From Tipula vernalis (Eukaryota; Arthropoda; Insecta; Diptera; Tipulidae), in contig OY282559.1 in assembly GCA_958295665.1 (NCBI GenBank), positions 129,989,605 through 130,053,604 of the forward strand: a stretch of DNA of 64,000 nt, given 5' to 3'. Below, piece after piece: positions 1 through 13,065 of this stretch (positions within the stretch are counted from its first letter, which is position 1; the number at the start of each line of letters is the position of its first letter). A program made the translations under genes and the position numbers. The notes under the pieces were generated by a model. It had not been told where the DNA came from, did not search any database, and saw only the letters and a list, made by a program, of their open reading frames with translations.

Positions 1-204
1 ACCATTTTTTGATTCGCTGTCATTTTCTTACGGGATATAAAATATCAAACTCTAATAAATATGGTAGTGAAAGGTAAATCACATACATAGTGTATTTTGA
101 TGTAGTCAATTTAATTAAATAAATATATAACAAAATTGTGAATTCTAAGTTAACGATAATCATAGCGTTTTAATTAAATAAAAAACAATTAAGTGCAACG
201 CTAT

Positions 205-1742
205 AGTCTCTTGAGTGTTATGTCTGGAGATGGATTGCATTGATGTGATTTGTCAATAGATATCGCAGAAAAAAAATTCAGTTCAAGTTTTCCGTGGGAA
301 ATCACGAAAAATTCGATTTTCCAAAAATTATAAAATCGAATTTTCCGAGATTTCCCACGGGAAACTTGAACTGAATTTTTTTCTTTAGATAACTATCGAC
401 AAGTCACATCAATGCAATCCATCTCCAGACATAACACTGTAGAAGCATATTTTATACAAATTTTGGAAAATCTAATTTTCTGAAATTTCTTACGGGAAAC
501 TTGAATTGAATTTTTTTCTGCGATAGTTAATGATTTGTCACATCAATGCAATCCATCTCTAGACATAACACTCTAGAGGCTGATAAATCCATCTCCAGAC
601 ATAACACCCTAGGGGCTGATTTTCTACAAATTTTCTAATAATTTTTGGAAAATCGAATTTTCCGAGATTTCCCACGGGAAACTTGAACTAAATTTTTTTC
701 CTACGATAGCTATTGACAAATCACATCAATGCTATCTATCTCCAGGCATAACACTCTAGAGGCTGATTTTATACAAATTTTCAAATAACATTTGGAAAAT
801 CGAATTTTCCGAGATTTCCCACGGGAAACTTGAACTGATTTTTTTTTTTCTGCAATAGCTATTGACAATTAAAATCAATTAAATCCATCTCCAGACATAA
901 CACCCTAGGGGCTGATTTTATACAAATTTTCTAATAATTTCTGGAAAATCGGGTTTTCCGAGATTTCCCACGGGAAACTTGAACTAAATATTTTTTCGGC
1001 TATATCTAATGACATGTAACATCAATGCAATCTATCTCCGCACATAACACCCTAGAGGCTGATTTTATTAATCCATTTCTTACTTTCGGCTGGAAACTTT
1101 TTAGAATTTTCCGAGATTTCCCACGGGAAACTTGAACTGAATTTTTTTCCTGTAATAGCTATTGACAAATCACATCAATGCAATTCATCTCCAGATATAA
1201 CACTCTAGAAGCTGATTTTATACAAATTTTCTAATTATTTTTGGAAAATCGAATTTTCCGAAATTTCCCACGGGAAACTTGAAGTGAATTTATTTCCTGC
1301 GACAGCTATTGATAAATCAGATTAATGCAATCCATCATCCAGACATAACAATCTAGAGGCAGATTTTATACAAATTTTCTAATAATTTTTGGAAAATCGA
1401 ATTTTCCGAGATTTCTCACGGGAAACTTGAACTGAATTTTTTTTCTGTGATAGCTATTGACAAATCACATCAATGCTATCCGTCTCCAGACATAACACTC
1501 TAGGGGCTGATTTTATACAAATTTTCTAATAATTTTTGGAAAATCGAATTTTCTGAGATTTCCCACTGGAAACTTGAACTGAATTTTTTTCCTGCGATAG
1601 CTATTGATAAGTCACATCAATGCAATCCATCTCCTGACATAACACTCTAGAGGCTGATTTAATTTCGGCTGGAACTTCAATAACATAATCTGCATTATCA
1701 ACTTTTCACTTTCGGCTGGAAACTTTCGGCTAACTTTAACAG
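205..1742. mobile_element. Foldback-type element, copy 1 (148-bp tandem repeats)
   Basis: A run of about nine diverged units repeats every 147-152 bases; landmarks such as GATTTCCCACGGGAAACTTG recur near 348, 664, 811, 960, 1112, 1260, 1407 and 1556. One inverted unit lies at 205-325, so the structure folds back around position 328. The right end (1684-1742) finishes in GCTAACTTTAACAG and matches the right end of the copy at 5549-6807. I find no matching left end in bases 1-204, so this copy is probably truncated on the left or asymmetric. It has no coding potential and would need enzymes supplied by another element. The direct repeats and the shared terminus are seen; the foldback label is inference. 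Confidence 0.7.
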
Positions 1743-3656
1743 GGTTACTATTTCATAAAATTACAGTAACAAAATACTTAAAAAATGATTTATATTTCTT
1801 GGTAATTTTTTCCTTACACAAAATGTTCATCTGTAGTTGTCTATTGTAGTTGTTCGAAATATGTATACAAATATATTTTACAAATAAGATGTGTGGTATA
1901 TATATTTATACATAATAGAGAAAGGATTGTAGCCTTGTGCAATAAAAGGCCATATGTTCAAATTCACACGAATATGCCCTCTTTTTACAGAATATACAAA
2001 TTTGTTATATTTAGATTATCGGATATTTATCTAATTTAATATACTTTTTATAGGCAATTTATACAATATTGTGTGTGTAATAAAATTTTGATGTATCGCA
2101 TTGATTAAGTCGTTTGATGTAGTACCGTAAATAGTACAATTCGGATTTAATAAAAAGGTTAATCTTGACAAGTGAAATAAAGAGACTAAATTCAATTTGT
2201 GCTACAGTGACATAAACAATTCAACTACAATTTTCCTAATCCTGCTATCTCTTCTAAAGCTGGCAGGTTAACTAACTCTCCAAATTTAAATTATTCTGGA
2301 CTGCTAGGCTACAAATGAAAAAGCGACACCTAAGTAATGTAAATGGTGACCTCTGACACATCCTATTAAATTGGTTTTTTTTTTTTGACTCTTGTATAAG
2401 ATAAAATAATTATTCCTTTTTTTCACAATGTAAAATATAAATATTTCCATTTTTTAGTGTTTTAAAACTTTTTGGTGTTATTGTAAAAAAAAAATCGAAT
2501 AAAACAGAAAACAAAAAAAAAAACACTAGCGGAATAGCTTTTTCGGGAAAATTTATAATTTAATTTTCGAATAATTTGTATTTTTAATTTTATTTCGTGA
2601 CAAACGATAATTGCTGGTGATGATAATAAATTTTATATAGCATAAATTAATCTGAACAAAAATATAACATCATTTACAAATGAAAAATAAATTTTATGCC
2701 TAAATGGCGAGATGATGACTTATTTTATATTACCCGACTATAGGCTTTACGTGCTGGTACGTACACCGTATAACTCATTAAAATGATGACGCGAATTAAA
2801 ATTGGACAAAAATAAACAAAGCACGCACCAAAAGGATAACAAATCAATTTTTTTTGGATAATAATAAATCGAAACGATTAAATTTTTTTTTTTTTTTTAT
2901 TGCAAATAATAAAAAAAGCTCTTACATTTTTTGTATGCTTAAACTTGAAGTGGAAAAAATCAAACAATACATTTTTTAATCACCTAAAGCTATTTTCGTC
3001 TTCTGGTACCTCGCGATTATTTTAATCGTTTTTTTTTTGTGCCGGATAATTTTATATTAATAATAGATAAAACAAAAAAAAAAAAAAAAAAATTGAAATC
3101 CACACCGTTTACTCCTTTTCTGTATGTATTTCGCGATGTTTTATAGTGTAGAAAATTTATAAAAGATAAACTGGTCGTAAAAATTGGTGCGGAGGTGTGG
3201 GAAAATTTTCGAGACAATTAAAAATTAATTAAACAATTTTTTTCTTATTGTATTTGAATACAAAAGGATGTTGTTGTTGATAGCTCTCCTTTTGTTTGGC
3301 GGAGATGAATCTTTTTTATGTATTCTGTTTTGGTTGTTTACTGTTTGGCCAATTTTTTTTGGTAAATATTCGATAAGGAACATCGTTAAGTACAAGTTTT
3401 GTACATTTTAGGGATCGCCATGATCAACTAACCAAGGTATTCAAATTTCAATTCAAATTTTATTAATGAAGAGGAACTTCTTTCGCAAAAGGCATCTCGT
3501 TTGTGGTAACTTACCATTCCAGAGCAGACCTCTACTGGAAAGCTGAATAACAAAATAAAGAGCAATATCAAGAAGGATGGACCGTAAAGAAAAACAGTAG
3601 AATACTGTGAACAACGGCTCGTCAACTTACAACTGCTCTACGATAAATTCTGTACC
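1743..3656. other. AT-rich stretch without a recognisable gene
   Basis: AT-rich sequence with poly-A and poly-T runs, for example near 2500, 2890 and 3075. Only short open frames under 70 codons occur. The 5' LTR of the BEL element starting at 3657 would be expected here, but I could not align any part with sequence downstream of its env, so no LTR is called. Confidence 0.5.
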
Positions 3657-4710
3657 ATGGATGCCCAATTAACACGTACTTTACCTGATGACTATGAATA
3701 TCGGAAACAAAATTATTATAAACAGCTGAAGGATGTATTTGAGGAGACAAGAAATCTACTTCTCGAGGCTCAAAAAAGAGCAGCACCAGGCCAAACTAAG
3801 GAAGCAAAGCAACAGGCAAAAGCAGATTTAGAACACGAGGTAGCAGACGCCTCCTGCTACCAGATTTTAGATGACGACGATGATCTTGAAAACGAAGATA
3901 AAATCTCAGCTGTCACGTTAGATAATAAGGATCAAGAGAAGCGCTATAAAGTTCAAATGGCGAAATCAAAAATGCTGAAACCAAATTTAAGCAGCATCAC
4001 AAAATACGGAGCTAAGAATTTCACCATGCCATATTGTGAGCTTAAAATAAAACAGCTAACAGACGCTTGGAATTCTTTTAATAACAACCTTGAGGAGATA
4101 ATCGCAAATGCATCTGACGAAGAATTTGAAAAGGCATACTTTCAAAACAACATGTTTGAAGAGATCCAAGTGAAATACGAGTTGTGCGTCATTGAGATTC
4201 AGCAGAAGTTGGAAAGAGAGTTCAACAGATTTTCTAAAGCCGGCGTCACCGCCGGGATTACAAGCAATGGACAAGCTTTTATAGTCTGTTCAATAAAACG
4301 GTACATCAAAATGAGAGTTTGTCAAACAAAGAAAGGATGTATTATCTACTTTCCATGGTAAGAGGACAAGCAGCGAAACTAATCAATCATCTCACACTAT
4401 CGGAAGGCAACTATATGACTGCATGGGATACTCTTATTTCCAGATACAATGACAAGCGGCTATTAGCTAGAAGGTTGTAAGTGTATTGTTAGATCTACCC
4501 AGTTTGACGGTGGAATTTGCTAGCGGGTTAAGGACAATACACGACACCGCTTTGGAATGTCTACACGCAATAAACAACTAAGGTGTAGAGACAGAACACT
4601 GAAGCGCCTTAGTAATTAGCATTTTAACGAGGAAACTTGATGCTGAAACATACCGTATTTATGAGAGTACGATCAAAAATCCAAAAGAAATTCAAACGTT
4701 AAAAAATTTC
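3657..4710 (+). pseudogene. gag: BEL gag, N-terminal part (frameshifted)
   Basis: The frame opens with ATG at 3657 and runs to 4361. Around 4277 the recognisable gag reading moves to another frame, which continues with the conserved stretch containing RGQAAKLI and ISRYNDKRL to a stop at 4478-4480. The remainder to 4710 is degenerate and carries several stops, though a stretch ending in LKNFLSLLESRF leads in frame into the next segment. Gag would form the particle core around the element RNA. An acidic, coiled-coil-prone N-terminal half is visible (a DDDDDLENED run near residue 73). The start is the first ATG ahead of conserved gag; the upstream leader is unassigned. Confidence 0.75.
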
Positions 4711-5548
4711 TTGAGTTTATTGGAATCAAGATTTCAATCGCTAGCAACCATGGCTAGAGAAAAGAGAAACAAGAAACCGCAGCCACAAAACCAACAAAAC
4801 ATTGCAAAGAAGGCAATGCATTTGGCAACAACAAATGAACCATCCTGTGGTTATTGCGGTGGGACTCATCAAGTTACAGGTTGCAAAACTTTTCAAAACT
4901 TAGCGATAGTAGAACGAACTTCAGCTGCTAGAGCAAAATCCTTGTGTAGAAGCTGCCTACAGAATTATCATGGAAGATATTGCTACAAAATATGTGCAAC
5001 ATACAATGGATCTCATTATATGCTACTCCACGATAACGAAAAGGCAACTAAAAAACCGAAAGAAACCCCTGCAAAAACCACCTTACAAACAGTTAATAAA
5101 GCTGCCCAAGGTAGCATTTTATTAGCTACCGCCATGGTAAAAATAACATGTAATGATGAAGAACATTTAGTCCGTCTTCTAATTGATCCAGGCTCCCAAG
5201 GCACCTTCATAACTGAAGAGTTAGCAAACAATCTCCATCTTACAAGAACACATATTCAAGCAGACATCGCCGGAATGGGTCGGACAGAAGCCGGTACGGT
5301 TCATTCATCAGTAGAGTTCATCATTAGTCCGCGGTTTTCTTCAAATTTCAAGATCAAAATGAAGGATATGGTGTTCACAAACATAACCGGTAGCTTGCCT
5401 GATAAGGTCATTGAACCAAATTATTGGAACCATACAAAAAATCTTTTTTGGGCAGATCTAACGTTTTATAAACCCGGTCCAATTGATATATTACTAGGTG
5501 CAGATTACTATGGGCTAATAATAATGCCGAATCTAATTAATAAGGACC
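4711..5548 (+). pseudogene. BEL zinc knuckle and protease, 5' part
   Basis: The end of gag carries a zinc-knuckle-like set (CGYCGGTHQVTGC, then CRSC...C) near residues 46-94. A retropepsin-type domain follows, with LLIDPGSQGTFITEEL near residue 155 and the flap-side LLGADYYG near residue 266. Retropepsins normally have D-S/T-G at the catalytic triad; this copy reads D-P-G, so the protease is probably inactive. The frame is cut at 5549 by the foldback element, and the homologous reading resumes just beyond it at 6811 (GAPNRPIAEQTKLGW). The domain would cleave the element's polyprotein. Confidence 0.8.
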
Positions 5549-6807
5549 CTGTTAAAGTTAGCTGAAAGTTTCCCGCCAAAAGTGAAAAGTCGATAATGCA
5601 GATTATGTTATTGACATTCCTGCCGAAAATAAATCAACCTCTAGAGTGTTATGTATGGAGATGGATTGGATTGATGTGACTTATCAATAGCTATCGTAGG
5701 AAAAAAAATCAGTTCAAGTTTCCCGTGGGAAATTTCAGAAAATTCGATTTTCCAAAAATTATTAGAAAATGTGTATAAAATCTGCCTCTAGAGTGTTATG
5801 TCTGGAGATAGCTTCAATTGATGTGATTACTCAATAGCTATCGCAAGAAAAAAATTTAGTTCAAGTTTCCCGTGGGAAATCTCGGAAAATTCAAAAAAGT
5901 TTCCAGCTGAAAGTAAGAAATGGATGAATAAAATAAGCCTGTAGGGTGTTATGTCTGGAGATGGATTGGATTGATGTGACTTGTCAATAGCTATCGCAAG
6001 AAAAAAAATCAGTTTAAATTTCCCGTGGGAAATCTCGGAAAATTCGATTTTCCGATTTAGGAAAATTTTCTAATAATTTTTAAAAAATCGAATTTTCCGA
6101 GATTTCTCACGGGAAACTTGAACTTAATTTTTTCCTGCGATAGCTATTGCTAAGTTACATCAATCCAATCCTTCTCCAGACATAACACTCTAGAGGCTGA
6201 TTTTATTCACGATTTCTTACTTTCGGCTGGAAACTTTTTTGAATTTTCCGAGATTTCCCATGGAAAACTTGAACTGAATTTTCTTCCTCCGATAGCTATT
6301 GAGTAATCACTTCAATTGAATTCATCTCCAGACATAACACTTTAGAGGCTGATTTTATACAAATTTTCTTATAATTTTTGGAAAAACGGATTTTCCGAGA
6401 TTTCCCTCGGGAAACTTGAACAGAATTTTTTAATTCGATAGCTATTGACAAATCACATAAAAATGATTCAGCTTCAGATATATACTCTAGAGGTTGATTT
6501 TATTCAAATTTTGTATATTCTTCTGATTTTCCGATATTTTCTACGCAGCAAAGTTTTACACGTACATTTATTTACAAAAATTTTTATTTAAATCTACATA
6601 TGTATCCTATTCACTTTCGGCTGATAACTACTAAATTTTTTATTTTCGGCTAGAATGTTATATCGTAGAATGAATTATCGACTTTTTACTTTCGGCTGGG
6701 ATTAGACAATCTGCATTCATATTTTTTTTTTACTTTCGGCTGGACTAACACAATCTGCATTATTGACTTTTCACTTTCGGCTGGCAACTTTCGGCTAACT
6801 TTAACAG
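5549..6807. mobile_element. Foldback element, copy 2, inserted in BEL protease
   Basis: Both ends match in inverted orientation over about 55 bases, starting CTGTTAAAGTTAGC on the left (5549) and ending GCTAACTTTAACAG on the right (6807). Inside are three ~148-bp units in inverted orientation (about 5640-6050) followed by about three in direct orientation (about 6065-6450), giving a large palindrome centred near 6055. The right arm also carries repeated CTTTCGGCTGG motifs. No target-site duplication is obvious. Because it interrupts a continuous BEL protease reading, it arrived after the BEL element. It is non-coding and shares units and terminus with the copy at 205-1742. Confidence 0.8.
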
Positions 6808-7865
6808 TATAATGAAAGGTGCACCTAATAGGCCTATTGCAGAACAAACCAAACTGGGATGGATTCTTACTGTTAATACATCTGCTAGTGTCAATATTGC
6901 AATGTATCCGACAATGATTGTAACCACCAGCGAGATTGACAATCAATTAAAAAAGTTTTGGGAAATCGAGGAAATACATAAACCAAGAAGTCACACAAAA
7001 GAAGAAAACGAATGTGAAGAAATTTACGACGAAACTCATATACGCTTAACCGATGGAAGTTATAAGCTAAGAATCCCGTTTAATAACGAATTACTAGTTT
7101 CCAAACCACTCGGATAATCAAAAAAAAATAGCCATCGCTCGACTACTCCAAGTCGAAAAACGTCTGGCCAAGAACCCTGAGTTGGCACTACAATACCAAC
7201 AATTCATGGACGAGTATGAGGCCTTAGGACATATGAAGAAAACTGAAAGCATAAATGGAGATACCCAACACTACTATATTCCTCATCATGCTGTCTTGAA
7301 GGAGGAGAGCACAACGAAAAAACTCAAGGTCGTTTTCTGGTGGTTCATCGGCAAGAACATCCACAGGGACATCATTAAATGAATTAATGCTGAATGGCCC
7401 CACATTGCAGCAGGACTTAATGAGCATACTTTTACGCTGGAGAAAATATAAGTACGTCTACACAGCATAGATCTAGAAAAAATATTTCGTCAAATAAAAA
7501 TTCATGAAGAAGATCAAGAATATCAGCGGATTTTATGGAGAAAGTCTCCTGGAGAACAGCTGCAAGAATACAAACTTACAACCGTGGCCTATGGCACTGC
7601 GGCAGCGACCTACTTAGCGGTGCGAACCTTGCAACAATAAGCGAAAGATGAAGCCCAGAGATATCCAATCGCGAAGGAAATCGCTCTCACTGATTTCTAT
7701 GTTGACGATCTCATATCTGGAAACAACACGCTCGACGATGCATTATCAGCACAGAAACAGCTTATAGCAATGCTCAGATGTAAAAGTTTTAACCTCCGAA
7801 AGTAGGCTTCCACCAACCAAGCCCTACTAAACGCCGTACCAACAAATCTGCGTAATACTGTAATC
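6808..7865 (+). pseudogene. BEL protease end and reverse transcriptase
   Basis: The reading resumes with GAPNRPIAEQTKLGWIL and stays open to 7117, where a short poly-A run coincides with a frameshift. Reverse transcriptase sequence follows in other frames: the region around ARLLQVEKRLAKNPEL, the box YYIPHHAVLKEESTTKKL at about 7275, IFRQIKIHEED near 7485, and the catalytic box FYVDDLISG at about 7697. All three frames are needed, and stops fall at 7117, 7380, 7449, 7638 and 7803. The YVDD aspartates survive but the gene as a whole cannot work. RT would copy the element RNA to DNA in the particle. Confidence 0.8.
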
Positions 7866-8728
7866 TTGGAATTTAAGATTGATGATACAATAAAAACACT
7901 CGGCTTTCGTTGGAATCCTGCCACAGACAGCTTCGGATTTCGCATTTCGTTATCGGAATCTGATAACAAAAACGTTACCAAAAGGAGTCTACTTTCAGAG
8001 AGCTCAAAAATCTTTGATCCCCTAGGATGGTTAGCACCAGTTACTATAATAGCTAAACTAATCATGCAAGACCTTTGGGTAGCAGGCCTTTCTTGGGATC
8101 AAACATTACCTCAGATACTAGCCACGCAATGGCAGGATTTTAAAACTGCACTTCCTTCATTAGAATTAATATCTATACCTAGATCGCTTGGTTTCGATGG
8201 TCAATCACCGCTCAGTTTACATGGATTCTGCGATGCATCTGAAAAGCTTATGCGGCAGTTGTCTACGCTAGGAGCATGAACAACGATGGAGATATCAACG
8301 CGACTATTGTTGCATCCAAGACCCAAGTAGCTCCGATAAAAAACATATTGTCGATTCCACGACTCGAGTTATGCGGCGCGTTATTGCTCACTAAGTTAAT
8401 GAAACGGGTTTAGGAAGCGTTACACATCCAAGATATAGAGATGTTATTTTGGACAGATTCAATTATCACGCTTTCGTGGATTAAACGTCGTCCCCAAAAA
8501 TACAAGACATTCGTTGCAAATAGGATTTCTGAAATAAAAGAACAATCAAGTCCAGCACAATGGCACCATATAAGCAGCAATGAAAATCCTGCTGATTGTG
8601 CGTCTAGAGGAATTCAGCCAACACAATTGAAAGACTACAGTTTATGGTGGACGGGTCCGAAATGGCTCAATAGGCCGACTCAGGATTGGCACAACCTATT
8701 CAAGTCAACGACACCGCACTTGAGGTGA
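7866..8728 (+). pseudogene. BEL connection and RNase H region
   Basis: An open stretch to 8279 includes ESSKIFDPLGWLAPV, the conserved BEL connection box, and reaches the RNase H start GFCDAS before a frameshift at about 8250. The domain continues in another frame with [13 protein letters not shown] near 8355, a stop near 8412, then MLFWTDSIITLSWI and the terminal box NENPADCASRG (open 8441-8728). RNase H would remove RNA from the RNA-DNA hybrid. The acidic residues of GFCDAS, RLELCGA and FWTDS are all present, but they are split between frames. Confidence 0.8.
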
Positions 8729-8731
8729 AGC

Positions 8732-10050
8732 ATGCTAGTAGAAAAATATTCGGACATCAATAAAATATTCCGCATCATCAGCTATTGTCGACGCTTCATA
8801 AAGAAAAGTTTAAAGATGCAAGGCGGCCATATGACGCACAACATCGTACTGACCGGTTTGGAGCTCAAGGAAGCAAGAGAAGAATTATGCAGAGCGATAC
8901 AACATGAGGAGTTCCAAAAAGAAATTATTCGTTTACAAAAACATGATTCTGTTTCAGCGAAAAACCATCTCTTATTGCTTAATCCATTTATTGACGAACA
9001 GCAAATCCTGCGAGTAGGAGGTAGAATTGCGAACAGCGCCTTACATTTCGAAACCAAGCATCCAATCATACAGCCAGCTAACTCTAGCTCTTCTTAGAAG
9101 AAGGTACTGGATCACAAACGGCAGAAGTAGAATTCGGGCAGAAATATATAAGTGTATAACATGTCATCGCTTCAAATCAGCCATCAAATTACAGTTAATG
9201 GCAGACTTACCTCAAGGACGAGTATTACCGTCACGCCCATTCACACACACGGGCGTAGACTTTGCAGGACCTATTCAAGTCAGAGTTTCTAAAGGAAGAG
9301 GCACGAGGTCTTACAAGGGATACATAGCAGTCGTTATATATTTTTCAACTGAGGCGGTCCATCTCGAGATTTTGAGCGATTTAACTGCAATAGCCTTTGC
9401 AGCAGCATTCAGAAGATTCATTGCGCGCAGAGGTATGTGCCAACATATTTATTCTGATAATGGTACGAATTTTATCGGAGCTCGATCAATACACGACAAG
9501 GAAAAGCGTGAGTGTATAAAACAAGCCACCCTAGAACTTCAACAAATGTTGGATAATAATGGCACAGAATAGCATTTTATTCCAACATCAGCACCACATT
9601 TCGAAGGGCTATGGGAGGCAGCAGTCAAGAAAATAAAGTATCACCTAAAGCGAATAATCGGGAAAAGCACACTAACATACGAAGAACTTTCAACAGTAAT
9701 TTCCCAAATCGAAGCATGTCTCAATTCTAGGCCACTGGTAACTATATGCGCCTGAAGTAGTCCTAACACCAGGTCACTTCTTAATAGGCGATTCACTACT
9801 CGCCGTTCCAGAACCAGATTTGTTGCATGAAGATGTAACTTTAGGACAGCGTTGGAGACTATTGCAAAAGATGGTTTAACAATTTTGGAAGCGATGGTCG
9901 ACCGATTACCTATCAATCCTTCAACAGCGGGCAAAATGGAATTGCAAACAGCCAGAAGTCAAACTAGGTGACATTGTTTGGATTAAACACAACAATTTGG
10001 AGCTACGGAGAAATAACAAAGCAGTGGAACTCGCACTAGATACATAAGCG
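8732..10050 (+). pseudogene. BEL integrase
   Basis: The zinc-binding N-terminal region lies at 8732-9097 (LRVGGRIANS, KHPII), and the domain continues in a different frame from about 9050 with LLRRRYWI and CITCHRF. The catalytic core shows the first aspartate in DFAGP and the second in SDNGTNFIGA, open to a stop at 9570. Beyond the stop comes the glutamate region [13 protein letters not shown] (about 9592) and then LTPGHFLIGDSLL (about 9768). Integrase joins element DNA to the chromosome. Frameshifts and stops (9570, 9754, 9877) disable it. A weak C-terminal part reaches about 10050. Confidence 0.8.
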
Positions 10051-10243
10051 CAAGCACCAGAATCAAAATAATGCCCTTGTTCATATTGAGTTTACTAGCA
10101 ATACGTAACCTTTGTTCAGGAACGTCAGCAGCTAATCTTCCTTATAACCTGACTAGTTTTTCATATTAGCCCGGACTCATTTTGAATACACTGGAAACGT
10201 GTAGTTTACAAATAACCAATGGAAGATCATTGTATATTTTAAC

Positions 10244-11638
10244 ATGACAACTTATCACAACGAGCTAAGTTTGTATCAAGCTTGCGTGAGAAAGCTTACC
10301 CAGCTCTATTTGAACAGCTCTATCCCTGACACATGCTTAGTAATAACCAACTATCTGCAAAACAGCTTAGCAGATATCTATCAGAAAAACGAGTTACTCC
10401 ACCACGGCAAAAATTACAGACGAAAAAGAGGTGCTATCAATATAGTTGGAAATATAGCAAGCGAGCTATTCGGAATACTAGACAATCGTGATGCAGAACA
10501 TTATGAGCGGGAAATAGAAAATTGTAAGGAGAATCAAGAGTATTTACTAAAGCTCATAAAAATTCAGACATCTATTGCCGATGCCACCCTCAGTCTGCTT
10601 AAGAAAAACGAGGCAGAAATGATTAAGCATTGGAAGATATTTAATCAGCAAGTAAATGAGCATTTGAACGATCTCAACAACATTAACAGAATCACAACTA
10701 TGGCAATTCAGGCCTTGATGTCAATGTTGAAATTTAAAGAGATTCAACAGAATTTAATTGAAGCAGTTCTAGATACTTACAATAAGGTAGTTAGTACTGC
10801 CATTTTAACACCACCACAGTTAGCAGAGTAAATCAACAAAATAACACAGCACTTGCCACCAGATGTAGTTCTGCCAGGACATCAGGACCCTGATCAAATA
10901 ATAACCTTATATCAACTGACATCGTGCAAGGGACGTCTGAATGGACAATATGTTATTTTGGAGCTAAAGCTGCCCCTATTAACCAAGGAAAAATATCAAT
11001 TGTTTAAGCCCTTATCATGCCCAACATCAAGTGCTATCTTCATACAACCATCAATGGATTATTTGGCAACATCAATGCATCGTGATTAGTACTACATGCT
11101 ATCCAGCTATGAGTTCCATCATTGCAACCTCATTGAAGCTAGCTATATCTGCATACTTCAGCATCCAATGCTTACTGCTTATTTCAACAACACTATTTGT
11201 GAGTTTTAATTGGTTATCTCAACGAAAACAAATAATTGCGCGACAGCGAAACAAAAGGCAGATAAGTCACAAACCAACTGGGTCAAACTTAGGAACAATA
11301 ACTGGTTGTTTTCATCGAAACATCCACAACCAGCAATTATAGTTTGCGGGGAAGACGTGACTACGTTAACTATTCCAATAAACGGAAAGATTCCATTCAA
11401 GGAAGAGTGCACATTGAAAGTTGGACTAGTTAGACTAAAAAGTCACAACACCATCAAAAGCAGGGTAGATTTTTCATTCCTACCATCAGTCAATCTATCG
11501 ACCCTCTACAATACAACTATTCTTCAGGAAGTTCCAAATGAAGGAGAATTTACTGTTCTCTACAAGAAAATAGCTGAATTACAAGATGCTAGTGTATATG
11601 TATCAAAGTATGATGTTCACCACTACGCAGTGACATAA
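10244..11638 (+). pseudogene. env: BEL-associated env-like fusion protein (broken)
   Basis: An open frame at 10244-10831 holds a dibasic cleavage-like site RRKRG near residue 66, followed by a hydrophobic segment (AINIVGNIASELFGILD) and a long helical, heptad-rich stretch. That layout is typical of insect-retroelement env proteins related to the baculovirus F family. Further env-like frames lie at 10853-11089 and 11210-11638, separated by stops and frameshifts. The second holds TNWVKL, GEDVTTL and several cysteines, and ends at 11636-11638. Such proteins sit in the membrane and drive entry when intact; this copy cannot. The family call comes from the cleavage-site architecture and position after integrase. 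Confidence 0.7.
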
Positions 11639-12637
<999 letters not shown>

Positions 12638-12642
<5 letters not shown>

Positions 12643-12947
12643 CATGCGCAAGATAAAGCTGACTGCATTCCATTCCCACCATTCAAATGCAACATCAGCA
12701 AAAACAATCAAGTTGAAACCTTTGAACAAAAGATACCGGATGGAAAATATCGTATGATAACAAAATATCTGTTATACACATAACAAATAGGTGATTCTCA
12801 AAATATAATGATATAACAGATATGAGATTGATAAGTCATTGGATTAGAGATAAATGACTAAGAAGGATGTCAATAAGAATTAAATAAAACACTATCAATA
12901 AGAATTAAATAGAGCACTTTTATTAAAACGATTAACAATATAAAACA
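12638..12947 (+). repeat. 5' LTR of the chimeric element
   Basis: The LTR begins AGTTACATGCGC right after the (TA)n tract and ends ...TATAAAACA just before a primer-binding site. Bases 12638-12760 match 20717-20839 with one visible mismatch; the remainder (12761-12947) has no partner in the window. A second LTR-like start (TGTTATACAC) occurs at 12770, so the right part could belong to the gag-side lineage. Confidence 0.65.
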
Positions 12948-12965
12948 TGGCGCAGCCTGTGAAAA
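12948..12965 (+). other. Primer-binding site, tRNA-Ser type
   Basis: TGGCGCAGCC directly follows the LTR. The same ten bases start the primer site of the errantivirus-like element at 57470. This form is known from 17.6 and 297 of Drosophila, which use tRNA-Ser. Confidence 0.65.
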
Positions 12966-13065
12966 AATAAAGAATGAATAATAACGGTTTTTTCTTTAAG
13001 AATGAAAGTTATACGACTATAAGTACATTAAGCTATATAAATTATTAAAATTCAAACTGGAGGGT

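Larger units (their letters stand above)
3657..11638 (+). mobile_element. Decayed BEL/Pao LTR retroelement with env
   Basis: Gag, zinc-knuckle, protease, RT, RNase H, integrase and an env-like frame follow one another in BEL/Pao order on the plus strand. Assignment to BEL/Pao rests on the A17-type protease region, the FYVDDLISG reverse transcriptase box, the GFCDAS RNase H start, and the integrase boxes DFAGP and SDNGTNF. Many frameshifts and stops, plus the foldback insertion at 5549-6807, make it non-functional. LTR boundaries were not found, so the stated limits cover only the coding region. Having env places it with the minority of BEL elements that resemble retroviruses. Confidence 0.85.

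Noticed and set aside
3017..3625. Minus-strand frames ahead of the BEL gag
   Set aside because: Hydrophobic runs from A/T-rich sequence only; no LTR match to the 3' side either.
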